From Terribacillus sp. DMT04 (GTDB taxonomy: Bacteria > Bacillota > Bacilli > Bacillales > Amphibacillaceae), in the NCBI RefSeq assembly GCF_019056395.1, contig NZ_CP077639.1, positions 1,800,001 through 1,864,000 on the forward strand: a DNA stretch of 64,000 nucleotides. Direction: 5' to 3'. A model generated the notes under the pieces. The model was not told the origin of the DNA, ran no database searches, and saw only the letters and a list, made by a program, of their open reading frames with translations. Position numbers and translations under genes: made by a program. This document shows, piece after piece, positions 27,305-35,867 of the stretch (position 1 is its first letter; every line of letters starts with the position of its first letter).

Positions 27305-27338
27305 TGAAAAAACCCCTTCTGCATGAGAAGAGGTTTTC
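27305..27338 (-). terminator. Rho-independent terminator after sodF
   Basis: A stem AAAACCTCTTCT/AGAAGGGGTTTT has one wobble pair and is followed by a T-rich tail on the minus strand. It lies directly after the sodF stop. Confidence 0.8.
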
Positions 27339-27340
27339 TA

Positions 27341-28189
27341 TTAAAATGGTGCCCATTTTACTTGCTTGGCAGTTTCGAAGCGCTGAGCTGCGTTCGCCCA
27401 GTTTACAACCTTCCACCAATTTTCTACGTATTGTTTTTTGTTCGTCTTGTATTGCAGGTAATACGCATGCTCCCACATATCCAATACGAGAAGAGGAATC
27501 GTATCGAGGAGACCGAAGAACTGATGCTTCTCCAGCGTTTGAATAGCAAGATGATGAGATCTAGGCTCCCAAACAAGTATTGTCCAGCCCACGCCTTCGA
27601 CACTATCTGCCGCTTTCGAGAACATCTCTTGAAAACGACGGAAAGAACCAAAATCCTTCCTGATTTGCTGCGCCAGCTGACCGGATGGCTCTCCGCCTCC
27701 ATTAGGCGACATATTATACCAGAAGATTGTGTGCAGGAAATGTCCAGAACCATGGAAAGATTGTTCTCGCAAGTAATGCTTGTAATCGGAGCTTGATTTA
27801 TCATCTCGGTTCACATACAGCATTTCTTCGGCCTTATTCAAACCATCGACATAAGATTGATGATGCTTCGTATAATGCAGTTCCATAATTTCCTTACTGA
27901 TGTATGGCTCTAAAGCATCAAATCGGTAAGGAAGCGGCGGCAGACGATGCTGCCCCCAGCGGACACTATGTTGGCGGTTTGTATGTTCCGCTCTGTCAGC
28001 AATCTTTTCCGCAGCCTGACGAAAATGCACAGCTGTTTGCTGCTGAATTGTCTCACCTGCTGCCAACTTGCTTTCCAAATGCTTCTGCAAATCTTTTACA
28101 TCGGCACGCCACAACACATCACCAGCATGATGCTCCATCTGCTTACTCCACTGTAATAACTCTTCCAAATACGCTCTCATACTCAACAT
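27341..28189 (-). CDS. sodF: SodF-type iron/manganese superoxide dismutase with N-terminal helical extension
   Basis: This protein is predicted to dismutate superoxide. The 282 residues have a non-catalytic helical extension of about 80 residues, then a Fe/Mn-SOD domain starting LPPLPYRFDALEP. All four metal-ligand positions are kept: the first His of LHYTKHH, the second His of GHFLH, and Asp and His of DMWEHAYY. The usual Asn before the second ligand is Leu, and the Gly-Gly pair before it is Gly-Ser-Gly. B. subtilis SodF is similarly extended, so the length is not aberrant. It lies between scpB and dacB. Activity is inferred. Confidence 0.85.
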   Translation of the reverse strand: MLSMRAYLEELLQWSKQMEHHAGDVLWRADVKDLQKHLESKLAAGETIQQQTAVHFRQAAEKIADRAEHTNRQHSVRWGQHRLPPLPYRFDALEPYISKEIMELHYTKHHQSYVDGLNKAEEMLYVNRDDKSSSDYKHYLREQSFHGSGHFLHTIFWYNMSPNGGGEPSGQLAQQIRKDFGSFRRFQEMFSKAADSVEGVGWTILVWEPRSHHLAIQTLEKHQFFGLLDTIPLLVLDMWEHAYYLQYKTNKKQYVENWWKVVNWANAAQRFETAKQVKWAPF

Positions 28190-28237
28190 TACTCACCTCA
28201 CCTCAACGTATGCATACGCCCGGGTGAAAGCAGCTTG

Positions 28238-28810
28238 TCATTCTGGATCAGCAGGAAAATCTTCAAAGAACAAATCCGCAGCACCTTCAGGATCTTCGGT
28301 ACCTTCTGGTAAGGGCGGTAAATCATCCAATGAATGCAAGCCAAAATAAGCGAGAAAGGCTAGCGTCGTAACATAAAGAATCGGCCGGCCGATCCCATCT
28401 TTACGTCCATTTTCTTCAATGAAGCCTCTTGCTGCCAATGTCTGAATTGGTCTCTCACTTTTGACGCCGCGCACTTCTTCCACCTCTATACGCGTAAGCG
28501 GCTGTTTATAAGCAATAATAGCAAGTGTCTCTAACGCTGCTTGTGATAGCTTGCTGTTTTGCGGCGAATCTAGCAGTCTTCTATGATAAGCGGCATGCTC
28601 TGCCTTCGTAGTCATGTGATAGGAGCCTTTTAGCTCCATAATGGAAAGTCCTCTATCCGGAGAAGCGTATGCCTCTCTCAAAGCAGCGAGTTCTGCGTTT
28701 ATTTCTTCTTCTCCGAGCTCTAACGCGTGCATCAGCTGCTTTTTTGTTAGTCCTTCATCTCCAGCTGCAAAGAGCAGCCCTTCTAATATACTGTTATACG
28801 GTACTTCCAT
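28238..28810 (-). CDS. scpB: Chromosome segregation and condensation protein ScpB
   Basis: This is the winged-helix partner of ScpA in the SMC condensin complex. The 190-residue protein has two winged-helix modules and the conserved ETLAIIAYKQPLTRIEVEEVRGV segment, then an acidic, flexible tail. I chose the ATG at 28810 because GGGG lies 7 bases ahead; an in-frame ATG at 28813 and a TTG at 28828 are alternatives. It overlaps the scpA 3' end by 17 bases. Confidence 0.93.
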   Translation of the reverse strand: MEVPYNSILEGLLFAAGDEGLTKKQLMHALELGEEEINAELAALREAYASPDRGLSIMELKGSYHMTTKAEHAAYHRRLLDSPQNSKLSQAALETLAIIAYKQPLTRIEVEEVRGVKSERPIQTLAARGFIEENGRKDGIGRPILYVTTLAFLAYFGLHSLDDLPPLPEGTEDPEGAADLFFEDFPADPE

Positions 28811-29546
28811 CATAGATCCCCATTTCAAATACAGTTAACTCTTCAAAATGCTGTTCTTGCTTGCAAACAATCTGTTTCTTTTTCATTAATTCCAATATAG
28901 CCATGAACGTAACAACGATATGCTGCTTCGTCCTTTCGGGAAACAATTCAAAGAAACCAACGCCTTGCTTGCGAAGTTTTACAGCTTCCAGCACTTCCCC
29001 CATTCGATCTTCCAAGGCTATCTCTGCGCGCTGTACTTTCGTATCCAGCGGTTTTGTCCATGCTTTTCTGCGGAAAACACGTTCAAGTGCTGCTACCATA
29101 TCATAAACCGTAACCTCTCCTGGCTCGAGCGGCTTTAATTCTGGTTTATCCGGCAGCGGTGCTGGCGGTCTTGTATAAAGTTTATCAGCAGACATTTCTT
29201 TGTCTTTTAAGTCAGCAGCCGCTTCTTTATATTTTCGGTATTCAATTAACCGATGCATTAACTCATCACGCGGATCTTCCTCATCTGCTGCCAGTTCATC
29301 CTCGAGAGCTGCTTGATTTGGCAGCAGCAGCTGGCTCTTCATCGCGAGCAGCGTGGCAGCCATTACCAGATACTCACTTGCGATATTCAGCTCTAATTGC
29401 TGCATGGTATGTATATAATGCATATATTGCTCGGTGATAACCGCCACCGGAATATCATAAATGTCGATTTCGTATTGATTGATCAAATGCAGGAGCAAAT
29501 CGAGCGGGCCCTCGAAACCGTCCAGCTTTACGCTGTATCCTTGCAT
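28794..29546 (-). CDS. scpA: Segregation and condensation protein ScpA
   Basis: This kleisin subunit bridges the SMC heads and loads ScpB. The 250-residue protein starts MQGYSVKLDGFEGPLDLLLHLI, the diagnostic N-terminal motif. It continues with helices around YLVMAATLLAMKSQLLLP and a C-terminal winged helix (VVTFMAILELMKKKQI). The start at 29546 follows GGAGGAG; a frame to 29585 exists but has no reason to be used. The scpA-scpB pair is co-transcribed. Confidence 0.94.
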   Translation of the reverse strand: MQGYSVKLDGFEGPLDLLLHLINQYEIDIYDIPVAVITEQYMHYIHTMQQLELNIASEYLVMAATLLAMKSQLLLPNQAALEDELAADEEDPRDELMHRLIEYRKYKEAAADLKDKEMSADKLYTRPPAPLPDKPELKPLEPGEVTVYDMVAALERVFRRKAWTKPLDTKVQRAEIALEDRMGEVLEAVKLRKQGVGFFELFPERTKQHIVVTFMAILELMKKKQIVCKQEQHFEELTVFEMGIYDGSTV

Positions 29547-29585
29547 AAAATCTCCTCCTCCCGAAAAAAGTTCATCACCGCCCAT

Positions 29586-29613
29586 ACCACGGCTTCGATT
29601 CCTACATACCTTA
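29586..29613 (+). promoter_or_regulatory. Sigma-K-like promoter of the small YjcZ-type gene
   Basis: ACC (29586-29588) is followed by 16 bases and CATACCTTA (29605-29613). This fits the sigma-K pattern of an AC-centred -35 and a CATAnnnTA -10. It lies 68 bases upstream of the ATG of a 26-residue protein whose family is associated with spores. Confidence 0.55.
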
Positions 29614-29620
29614 TACCGTA

Positions 29621-29651
29621 AGATAAATGTTCAGCAGTTCAGCATTTATCT
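29621..29651 (+). repeat. Inverted repeat in the predicted 5' UTR of the YjcZ-type gene
   Basis: Perfect 9-base arms AGATAAATG and CATTTATCT flank 13 bases. The hairpin would start within a few bases of the predicted transcript 5' end, so it may stabilise the mRNA. An operator is the alternative. Confidence 0.6.
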
Positions 29652-29680
29652 GTCACATTTCACAAGGGAGGAATTCCACT

Positions 29681-29761
29681 ATGGGTAACTACGGCGGAGG
29701 ATTTGCTTTAATCGTTGTGCTTTTCATTCTTCTAATCATCGTAGGTGCAGCTTGGCTATAA
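29681..29761 (+). CDS. YjcZ-family sporulation microprotein (26 aa)
   Basis: This 26-residue single-pass membrane peptide starts MGNYGGGFALIVV and ends IVGAAWL. The glycine-rich start, hydrophobic core and terminal residues match the very short YjcZ-type sporulation proteins of Bacillaceae; their function is not known. A strong ribosome site (AAGGGAGGA) lies upstream, a sigma-K-like promoter further upstream, and a terminator follows at once. It is a stand-alone plus-strand gene between scpA and ribT. Confidence 0.82.
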   Translation: MGNYGGGFALIVVLFILLIIVGAAWL

Positions 29762-29775
29762 GCCGATAAGCACAA

Positions 29776-29812
29776 AGAAAACCAGCCTTCTAGGAGGCTG
29801 GTTTTTATTTTA
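29776..29812. terminator. Bidirectional terminator between the YjcZ-type gene and ribT
   Basis: A stem AAACCAGCCT/AGGCTGGTTT has a 4-6 base loop. It is followed by TTTATTTT on the plus strand and by TTTCTTTG on the minus strand, and it ends both convergent genes. Confidence 0.85.
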
Positions 29813-30163
29813 AGCTTCTGTTCCGCATTTCTCAAGGAAATCTTTTGTTTCATCTGTCGCAGTCACATAATGCATCGGCGCATACATATTCCGTACCTCG
29901 CACACAATCTGCCTGCCGATACCGTTACCGCGATGAGATGGATCAACCGAAATATGCTGCACGATTGCACGCTCTCCTTCAATCGCTACACCAACCGATC
30001 CAAGAATATCATCTTCGTCCTTCCAAAGAAATAAATGCCAATCTGGATTATTGTTATATTCCTGGATTAACTGCTGCAATTTCTTTACTTGTTTTACATC
30101 GGGCATGAATGATAATAGTCCCATTGCGATTTTTTCCATTGACTTCTTGTATCGTATTAGCAT
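29810..30163 (-). CDS. ribT: GNAT-family acetyltransferase RibT
   Basis: This is a small acetyltransferase named for its place at the end of the B. subtilis riboflavin operon; its substrate is unknown. The 117 residues have the GNAT acetyl-CoA loop VDPSHRGNGIGRQIVCEV (about 72-90) and a C-terminal strand ending LEKCGTEA. Here ribDEAH is absent: upstream lies only a 32-codon reading frame and then the divergent ppiB. The ATG follows GAGGGG and overlaps the end of the preceding microprotein region. Confidence 0.82.
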   Translation of the reverse strand: MLIRYKKSMEKIAMGLLSFMPDVKQVKKLQQLIQEYNNNPDWHLFLWKDEDDILGSVGVAIEGERAIVQHISVDPSHRGNGIGRQIVCEVRNMYAPMHYVTATDETKDFLEKCGTEA

Positions 30164-30175
30164 AATAACCCCTCA

Positions 30176-30274
30176 TTAAGAAAATAACCTTCTGAGCATC
30201 GACAGAAGAAAGAGAAAGCTCGCTCCCATCATGACCCAAAAAAGTTTCTTCTCTTGTTTGTCACTATCCTGCAA
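30176..30274 (-). CDS. Predicted 32-residue membrane microprotein upstream of ribT
   Basis: I do not recognise this family. The frame starts with TTG at 30274, 7 bases after an AGGAGTGG ribosome site, and encodes 32 residues. It has a charged N-terminus (MQDSDKQEKK), one hydrophobic segment (FWVMMGASFLFLLSML) and a basic end (RRLFS). Positive charges on both sides give no clear topology. It ends 10 bases before the ribT start, in the same orientation, so they are probably one transcript. Evidence is the ribosome site, membrane-like composition and spacing. Confidence 0.55.
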   Translation of the reverse strand: MQDSDKQEKKLFWVMMGASFLFLLSMLRRLFS

Positions 30275-30521
30275 CTGTATTCCACTCCTGTCGTACGTAG
30301 TCTTATTTAAAACCTATCTACGTTTTTTGTCAACTTTACACTTCATTCAGTGCCATTTTTTACGCTTTTTTCTGTTCCAATACAGGTAATTCGTGCATAG
30401 TTTCCCCAGCAGCGCACGTCATCATGCAAGTGATGCAAGCAGAATCTGGCGAGATAGCTATATAATGTGGTAGAATCATCAAGGAGTACATACTCACTTC
30501 AATTTTAGGAGGACAAGCAAA

Positions 30522-30962
30522 ATGGCGAAAAAAGGTTATATCTTAATGCTGGACGGCGATAAGATCGAATTTGAACTTTATCCGGAGGAAGCACCAAACA
30601 CTGTAGCGAACTTCGAAAAGCTCGCAAACTCCGGTTTCTATAATGGCGTAACATTCCACCGTGTTATCCCAGGTTTCGTAAGCCAAGGCGGCGACCCAAC
30701 AGGAACAGGTGCTGGCGGCAGCGGTGAAACAATCAAGTGTGAGACAGAAGGAAACCCGCATAAACACGAAGCTGGCAGTCTATCTATGGCGCACGCTGGT
30801 AAAGATACTGGTTCCAGCCAGTTCTTCATCGTGCATGAGCCGCAGCCGCATTTGAACGGTGTTCATACTGTTTTCGGTAAAGTCACTTCCAATCTTGATG
30901 TTGCCCGTAACATGGTGAACGGCGACACTATGGAAACTGTAAAAGTTTTCGACGAAGAATAA
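30522..30962 (+). CDS. ppiB: Cyclophilin-type peptidyl-prolyl cis-trans isomerase
   Basis: This cytosolic rotamase speeds proline isomerisation during protein folding. The 146-residue protein is a compact bacterial cyclophilin. It has the active-site segments [19 protein letters not shown] (catalytic Arg near 47), [10 protein letters not shown] and SSQFFIV, and the substrate-pocket [12 protein letters not shown]. Ribosome site AGGAGG lies upstream. A TATAAT-like -10 lies near 30461, but I see no good -35. Confidence 0.96.
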   Translation: MAKKGYILMLDGDKIEFELYPEEAPNTVANFEKLANSGFYNGVTFHRVIPGFVSQGGDPTGTGAGGSGETIKCETEGNPHKHEAGSLSMAHAGKDTGSSQFFIVHEPQPHLNGVHTVFGKVTSNLDVARNMVNGDTMETVKVFDEE

Positions 30963-30965
30963 AAG

Positions 30966-31003
30966 AAAATCCTGTATGCTCACGAGCATACAGGATTTTT
31001 TTA
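30966..31003. terminator. Bidirectional terminator between ppiB and lysA
   Basis: A perfect stem AAAATCCTGTATGCT/AGCATACAGGATTTT has a 4-base loop and seven T on the plus strand. It lies between two convergent stop codons. Confidence 0.92.
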
Positions 31004-32299
31004 TTCGTATGATAAGTCCAGCCTTGTTAATTCCTCGGCCTCTTCTCTTTTGACTACAAGTTTATCTACACCATTTTCAACAAACACAACAGCAGGTCTG
31101 CCAAAACGATTATAATTGTTCGCCATTGCATAACCGTATGCGCCGGTACTGAACACAGCCAGCAGATCACCTGCTTCTGCTTTTGGCAAGTCGATATCCC
31201 AAATCAGCATATCACCAGATTCACAGCATTTGCCGGCAATTGACACCGTTTCAATCGCTTCTTCATCTGCTCGGTTTGCTAGTTTGGCTTCATAAACCGC
31301 TTTATATAGAGCCGGACGGAGATTATCAGTCATACCGCCATCCACTGCAACATACTTACGGACACCAGGGATTTCTTTCACGGAGCCAATTGTGTAAAGT
31401 GTTACCGCCGCATTACCAACAATGGATCTGCCTGGTTCAATCCAAATCTCCGGCATTGCAATGGAAGCAGCTTCTGCTTCCGTTTTAATTCGGGACACTA
31501 AAGCGTGAATATATTCTGACAACGGCAGCGGCTCATCGTTTTCTGTATAACGAATACCAAAACCGCCCCCGACGTTGAGGACCTCTGGTGCATAATTATA
31601 CGTATGATGCCACGATTTAACGAGCTCAAATAATCTGCTGACAGCCATTAGGAAACCATCTGTCTCAAAGATTTGCGAGCCGATATGGCAGTGCAACCCT
31701 TTCATTCGAATGACTTCACTATCTTTTACTAACCGGAAAGCTTCTTCAGCTTGTCCGTTCGCAATATCAAATCCAAATTTGGAATCTTCATTCCCGGTTA
31801 GGATATAGTCATGTGTATGTGCTTCGATTCCAGGTGTAACACGAAGCAAAACATCCATTTGCTTTCCTTGTTCTTTCAATACGGCGTCCAGCAGTGCTAT
31901 CTCATGGAAGTTATCCACCACAATACAGCCAATATTATGGGCAACCGCCATGGAGATTTCTTCATAGCTTTTATTATTGCCGTGCAAATGAATCCTGTCG
32001 GCAGGAAACTCCGCTTTTAACGCTGTATGCAATTCACCCCGGGAAACAACATCCAAACTGAGTTTTTCCTGTTTGGCTACTTGCAGCATTGCAACGGAAG
32101 AAAAAGCCTTGCTCGCATAAGCAACCTGCGCTTTGACGCCTAACGTTTCAAATGCGTTCACGAAGGACTTGGCGTTTTCCCTTATAATACCAACATCATA
32201 TACGAATAAAGGAGTACCATATTTTTTTGCTAATGTGACGGCGTCAACACCGCCAATCTCTAGAATATGCTGATCATTAATAACAAAAGGATGCTGCAT
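31001..32299 (-). CDS. lysA: Diaminopimelate decarboxylase
   Basis: This PLP enzyme catalyses the last step of lysine synthesis. The 432-residue protein has the PLP-lysine segment VAYASKAFSS near residue 60, HGNNKSYEEI, HCHIGSQI, the glycine-rich phosphate loop NVGGGFGIRY, and CCESGDML, which supplies the active-site cysteine. I chose the ATG at 32299 after GGAGG, although the spacing is long (11 bases) and frames to 32308 and 32368 stay open. No lysine riboswitch is visible in the upstream 160 bases. Confidence 0.94.
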   Translation of the reverse strand: MQHPFVINDQHILEIGGVDAVTLAKKYGTPLFVYDVGIIRENAKSFVNAFETLGVKAQVAYASKAFSSVAMLQVAKQEKLSLDVVSRGELHTALKAEFPADRIHLHGNNKSYEEISMAVAHNIGCIVVDNFHEIALLDAVLKEQGKQMDVLLRVTPGIEAHTHDYILTGNEDSKFGFDIANGQAEEAFRLVKDSEVIRMKGLHCHIGSQIFETDGFLMAVSRLFELVKSWHHTYNYAPEVLNVGGGFGIRYTENDEPLPLSEYIHALVSRIKTEAEAASIAMPEIWIEPGRSIVGNAAVTLYTIGSVKEIPGVRKYVAVDGGMTDNLRPALYKAVYEAKLANRADEEAIETVSIAGKCCESGDMLIWDIDLPKAEAGDLLAVFSTGAYGYAMANNYNRFGRPAVVFVENGVDKLVVKREEAEELTRLDLSYE

Positions 32300-32350
32300 A
32301 AAAACCATAACCTCCAACTCAGGACTATCGGATAAGCAGTCAAACAACGA

Positions 32351-32384
32351 AAGCTCATCTTTCCGCATAGGAAGAAGATGAGCT
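32351..32384 (-). terminator. Hairpin between spoVAF and lysA, likely spoVA terminator
   Basis: A perfect 10-11 bp stem AAGCTCATCT/AGATGAGCTT, extended by TTCC/GGAA, is followed by TTTCGTTGTTTG on the minus strand. The T-run is imperfect. It overlaps the N-terminal extension of the longest lysA frame, another reason to prefer the later lysA start. Confidence 0.6.
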
Positions 32385-32462
32385 TATCGCTTCACAAGCT
32401 ACACTACCCGAAACTGACAAAATAGATAGAGTAAACTTATCATATTCTTATTTTTCTAGCAA

Positions 32463-33938
32463 CTAAGAATTCGGCATTCTGTTCTTATCCTGTGGGTTGG
32501 TAATACCTGGACGAATTTTTGATAATGGTGTTGGCGTCCGGTAAATTACTTGTATGAACCCTTTCAGATTGAATGGGATAAACGGCCACATATAAGGTGT
32601 ATTCAAAGATTTTGTACCAACAAGTATCAGCATCATCAATGTTATGCTGATAACAAATCCAGGCACTCCGAAGATGGCAGTTGCAAATAAAAAGATAATG
32701 CGCGTTATTTTATTTGATACACTGAGTTCAAAACTTGGTGTCACAAAGGATCCAACTGCCGATATAGCTACATAAAGAATAACCTCAGGTGTAAATAAAC
32801 CAACATTGATGGCTATTTCACCAATAAGCACAGCTGCAATCAGACCCATGGCGGTAGACAGCGGGGTTGGCGTATGAATAGCAGCCAGCCGGAGGAATTC
32901 TATCCCCAAATCGGCCAGTAATATTTGGAGGAATAATGGAATATGCCCTCCGCCTTTATTTGGCCCAATAAAGTCAATGGTTGCTGGCAGGAGCTCTGGA
33001 TGAACTGTAACCAAATACCAAAATGGCAATAAGTATAACGATGCAAAGATACCAATAAGCCGTATCCAGCGAATGAAGGATCCCGGCGCTGGTGATTCTC
33101 GGTATTCTTCTGCATGCTGCAAATGATGGAAGTATGTTGTCGGTGTAATAATGACACTTGGAGAAGTATCCACGATAATAATAACATGGCCTTCATATAA
33201 ATGAATGGCACTTATATCGGGTCTTTCTGTATAGCGGACTAATGGAAAAGGTTTATTTCCTTGTTTAACAAGAAATTCCTCCACAGATTTGTCCGCCATT
33301 GGAATTCCATCAATCTCTATTTCCTTCAGTTCTTCTTTAATTAATTTGACTAAATTCGGATCGGCAACATCTTCAATATAGGCAATACAAATGTCTGACT
33401 TGGATCTTTCTCCGACTTGCATCATTTCCAGACGCAATCTTTCATCGCGAATTCTTCTGCGCGTCAATGCTGTGTTAATAATTATATTTTCTGTATACCC
33501 ATCTCGCGGTCCGCGAATAACTTTCTCTGTGTCAGGCTCCATTGGCTGCCTGCCTGGATAAGATCTCGTATCAACCGCAAATGCAAAATCACAGCCGTCG
33601 ATGAAGACGACAATTAAACCAGATAAGAAAGCATCAACACAGTCGTCAACATTTTGCTTTCTGTCGACTTGCATATGAACCAATCGGTTTTCGATGATTT
33701 CCGGAATTTTATTCGTGTTTTTCTCATCATCATTAATACTTATTAATTTGGATAAAACACGCTGTACAATTTCGGCATCGGCCAGACCGGTTGTGTAGTA
33801 GATCTCAACTTGTTTTTTGAGAATGATGAGTTTGCGGTGACCAACGTCAAAGGATACCCCGAGCCCGACACGCTCTTTCATAAAGTCGTTTACTTCATCA
33901 ATTTTGGACGGAATCGGGTTCTTATCTTTTTCAGCCAT
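32463..33938 (-). CDS. spoVAF: Stage V sporulation protein AF (GerA-family-like)
   Basis: This inner-membrane spore protein is related to the A subunits of germinant receptors. The 491-residue protein has a soluble N-terminal domain (about 1-270), including DGYTENIIINTALTRRRIRD. Five or six membrane segments follow, with PLFLQILLADLGIEFLRLA and GIEFLR-type GerA motifs. It ends with a short polar tail. It is the last spoVA gene and overlaps spoVAEA by 8 bases. In B. subtilis SpoVAF works with SpoVAEa to help germination spread. Confidence 0.93.
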   Translation of the reverse strand: MAEKDKNPIPSKIDEVNDFMKERVGLGVSFDVGHRKLIILKKQVEIYYTTGLADAEIVQRVLSKLISINDDEKNTNKIPEIIENRLVHMQVDRKQNVDDCVDAFLSGLIVVFIDGCDFAFAVDTRSYPGRQPMEPDTEKVIRGPRDGYTENIIINTALTRRRIRDERLRLEMMQVGERSKSDICIAYIEDVADPNLVKLIKEELKEIEIDGIPMADKSVEEFLVKQGNKPFPLVRYTERPDISAIHLYEGHVIIIVDTSPSVIITPTTYFHHLQHAEEYRESPAPGSFIRWIRLIGIFASLYLLPFWYLVTVHPELLPATIDFIGPNKGGGHIPLFLQILLADLGIEFLRLAAIHTPTPLSTAMGLIAAVLIGEIAINVGLFTPEVILYVAISAVGSFVTPSFELSVSNKITRIIFLFATAIFGVPGFVISITLMMLILVGTKSLNTPYMWPFIPFNLKGFIQVIYRTPTPLSKIRPGITNPQDKNRMPNS

Positions 33939-34494
33939 GAATCGTACCCTCCCTTTCTAGGATGATTCGAAGCGCTTGTTCGGTAATTGGCGATCCAATT
34001 TCAATTCTGTCTTTGCCTCGCATTTTCCCAATGTCTCCAATCGCTACAACGATTGGAAGATCAAGCTGATCGAGTAAGTAAATCGTGTCACCGTTTATAC
34101 GCCCAAGCTCATCCGTTATTACACCTTCTTTATCCACTCCAAATGGCTGCATTTCGCCATCCTGATCAATGGAAAAGCTGACTCGGCTCCATTCTCTGTT
34201 TTGGGTATGTGCTGCCACAGCCAGGGCGCCAATAATATTAACTTCCGGGTCGGCAGCAAGGCTTAGAAGAATTTTCTCTCCGCTGCCGACGCCCGGAACG
34301 CCCCCATCGTCCAGCAGAACATATACTGGTTCCTGAGGAGCTGCTTGAATAGCCGCTTTTATTGTACTGTCATCGGCTGTCATTGGATTATCAGCTAAAT
34401 AGGAGAGCGAAGTTCCGCCAATCTTATGCGCCAAATAATCAATGGTTCGTTTGGCATATGCGTCTCCGTCGGTTATGAGAATAACTCTTTTCAT
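33931..34494 (-). CDS. spoVAEA: Stage V sporulation protein AEa
   Basis: This soluble component of the SpoVA system has 187 residues with a Rossmann-like alpha/beta pattern. It opens with KRVILITDGDAYAKRTIDYLA and contains PVYVLLDDGGVPGVGSGE and IVVAIGDIGKMRGKD. It has no membrane segment. I placed the start at the ATG at 34494, with AAGGG about 9 bases upstream; an ATG three codons earlier is possible. It overlaps spoVAEB slightly upstream and spoVAF downstream. Confidence 0.88.
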   Translation of the reverse strand: MKRVILITDGDAYAKRTIDYLAHKIGGTSLSYLADNPMTADDSTIKAAIQAAPQEPVYVLLDDGGVPGVGSGEKILLSLAADPEVNIIGALAVAAHTQNREWSRVSFSIDQDGEMQPFGVDKEGVITDELGRINGDTIYLLDQLDLPIVVAIGDIGKMRGKDRIEIGSPITEQALRIILEREGTIHG

Positions 34495-34499
34495 CTTGT

Positions 34500-34850
34500 T
34501 CATCCCTTCGGCTTAAAGAACACTGCGACAAGAAAGCCAAACAGAATAGCAGCAGCAATTCCGGCAGATGTCAGCTGAAACATGCCGAGCGCGATGCCCC
34601 AGAATCCGTGTTTATCCGCTTGCTCCATCGCTCCATGCAGCAAAGAATGACCAAAGCTTGTAATGGGAACAGTGGCGCCGGCGCCAGCGAAGGAAATCAA
34701 GTTATCATACAAATCAAAACCATCCAGGACACATCCTGCTACAACAAAGGTGCTCATTACATGTCCTGCATCCAATTTCGCTACATCCAAAAGCAGCTGA
34801 CCGACTACACAGATCAACCCTCCTACAACAAAGGCCCAGAAAAAATCCAT
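34500..34850 (-). CDS. spoVAEB: Stage V sporulation protein AEb
   Basis: This small integral membrane component of the spore dipicolinic-acid channel has 116 residues and about four membrane helices. [15 protein letters not shown] opens it, followed by the family motif [16 protein letters not shown] and then [17 protein letters not shown]. It is paralogous to SpoVAC in the same operon, with which it shares that motif. GGAGGGA precedes the ATG by 6 bases. Confidence 0.93.
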   Translation of the reverse strand: MDFFWAFVVGGLICVVGQLLLDVAKLDAGHVMSTFVVAGCVLDGFDLYDNLISFAGAGATVPITSFGHSLLHGAMEQADKHGFWGIALGMFQLTSAGIAAAILFGFLVAVFFKPKG

Positions 34851-34852
34851 GC

Positions 34853-35863
34853 TTATCCCTCCTCTCTGACGAGTACCACACTGTGCGCAATGGCAGGAAT
34901 CGATTCTTTCTGACGAATGACGGTCGGACTCATTAAAGCTCCTGTAGCAGTAATTAAAATCCGCTTGTATGTCCCTTTTTTCATTTCATCCAATAAGTGC
35001 CCATATGTCACAATAGCGGAACACGCCGTACCGCTTCCGCCAGCAAGCATCCCCTGATCACTTGTGTAAAGCAAATTGCCGCAGTCTTTGTGAACAGCAT
35101 CAATATCGATACCATCACTGCGCAGCATATCTTTAAGTATCGGAGAACCTACACTCGACAAATCGCCAGTTACGATCAAGTCATAATCTGCCGGTGTCCG
35201 GCCGAAATCGCTCAGATGTCTTTTTATCGTATCGTGCGCAGCTGGCACCATTGCACTGCCAAGATCAAACGCATTGGTAGCACCGAAGTCTACAACTTTG
35301 CCGATGGTCGCCCCTTCGATACGTATTTTGCTTTTTTCCCGGCTCACTAGTGCACAGCCTGCTCCAGTTGCTGTGCTTGTCGCTGTCTCGGGCTTTTGAT
35401 TGCCATACTCTGTTGGGAAACGGAATTGTCTTTCTGCTGTTGCGTTATGACTGGAGACAGCAGTCAGAATACGGTTTGCGGCTCCTGCATCAACAAGCTG
35501 TGAAGCAATTGCCAACGTTTCCATGCTGGTCGAACATGCGCCAAACATGCCAAGGTAAGACATATCCATGTCACGTGCCGTATAGTTAGCACTAACATTT
35601 TGATTCAGTAAATCTCCTGCAATGAACATATCAATGTGCTGCGGATTTAATCCTGCTTTTTCTAACGTCACTTGGATGGAATCCTGCAACAGTTTGCGCT
35701 CTGCCATTTCCCAGTTGTCTTCGCCGCAATAAAGATTCTCATACGATTTGTCAAAGGAGCTGCCAAGCGGTCCATTTCCTTCTTTAGGTCCGACACTTGT
35801 TCCTGTCTCCTCAATATAAACAGCATTGTTCAGCGTCCAGGATTGTCTGCCCAATTTTGCCAT
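34853..35863 (-). CDS. spoVAD: Stage V sporulation protein AD
   Basis: This thiolase-fold protein binds dipicolinic acid directly and is essential for its uptake into the forespore. The 336 residues have the beta-ketoacyl-synthase-like fold with the phrases [33 protein letters not shown] and [22 protein letters not shown]. The start at 35863 is set by GGAGGG; the frame to 35878 would overlap the spoVAC stop. It is the central cytosolic-face subunit of the operon. Confidence 0.94.
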   Translation of the reverse strand: MAKLGRQSWTLNNAVYIEETGTSVGPKEGNGPLGSSFDKSYENLYCGEDNWEMAERKLLQDSIQVTLEKAGLNPQHIDMFIAGDLLNQNVSANYTARDMDMSYLGMFGACSTSMETLAIASQLVDAGAANRILTAVSSHNATAERQFRFPTEYGNQKPETATSTATGAGCALVSREKSKIRIEGATIGKVVDFGATNAFDLGSAMVPAAHDTIKRHLSDFGRTPADYDLIVTGDLSSVGSPILKDMLRSDGIDIDAVHKDCGNLLYTSDQGMLAGGSGTACSAIVTYGHLLDEMKKGTYKRILITATGALMSPTVIRQKESIPAIAHSVVLVREEG

Positions 35864-35867
35864 TTTC

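Noticed and set aside
28185-28210. Tandem GAGGT repeats before sodF as a regulatory repeat
   Set aside because: The short GAGGTGAGGTGAG run is simply a duplicated ribosome site.
32300-32462. Lysine riboswitch upstream of lysA
   Set aside because: The region is too short and shows only the spoVA hairpin; no L-box conserved blocks are present.
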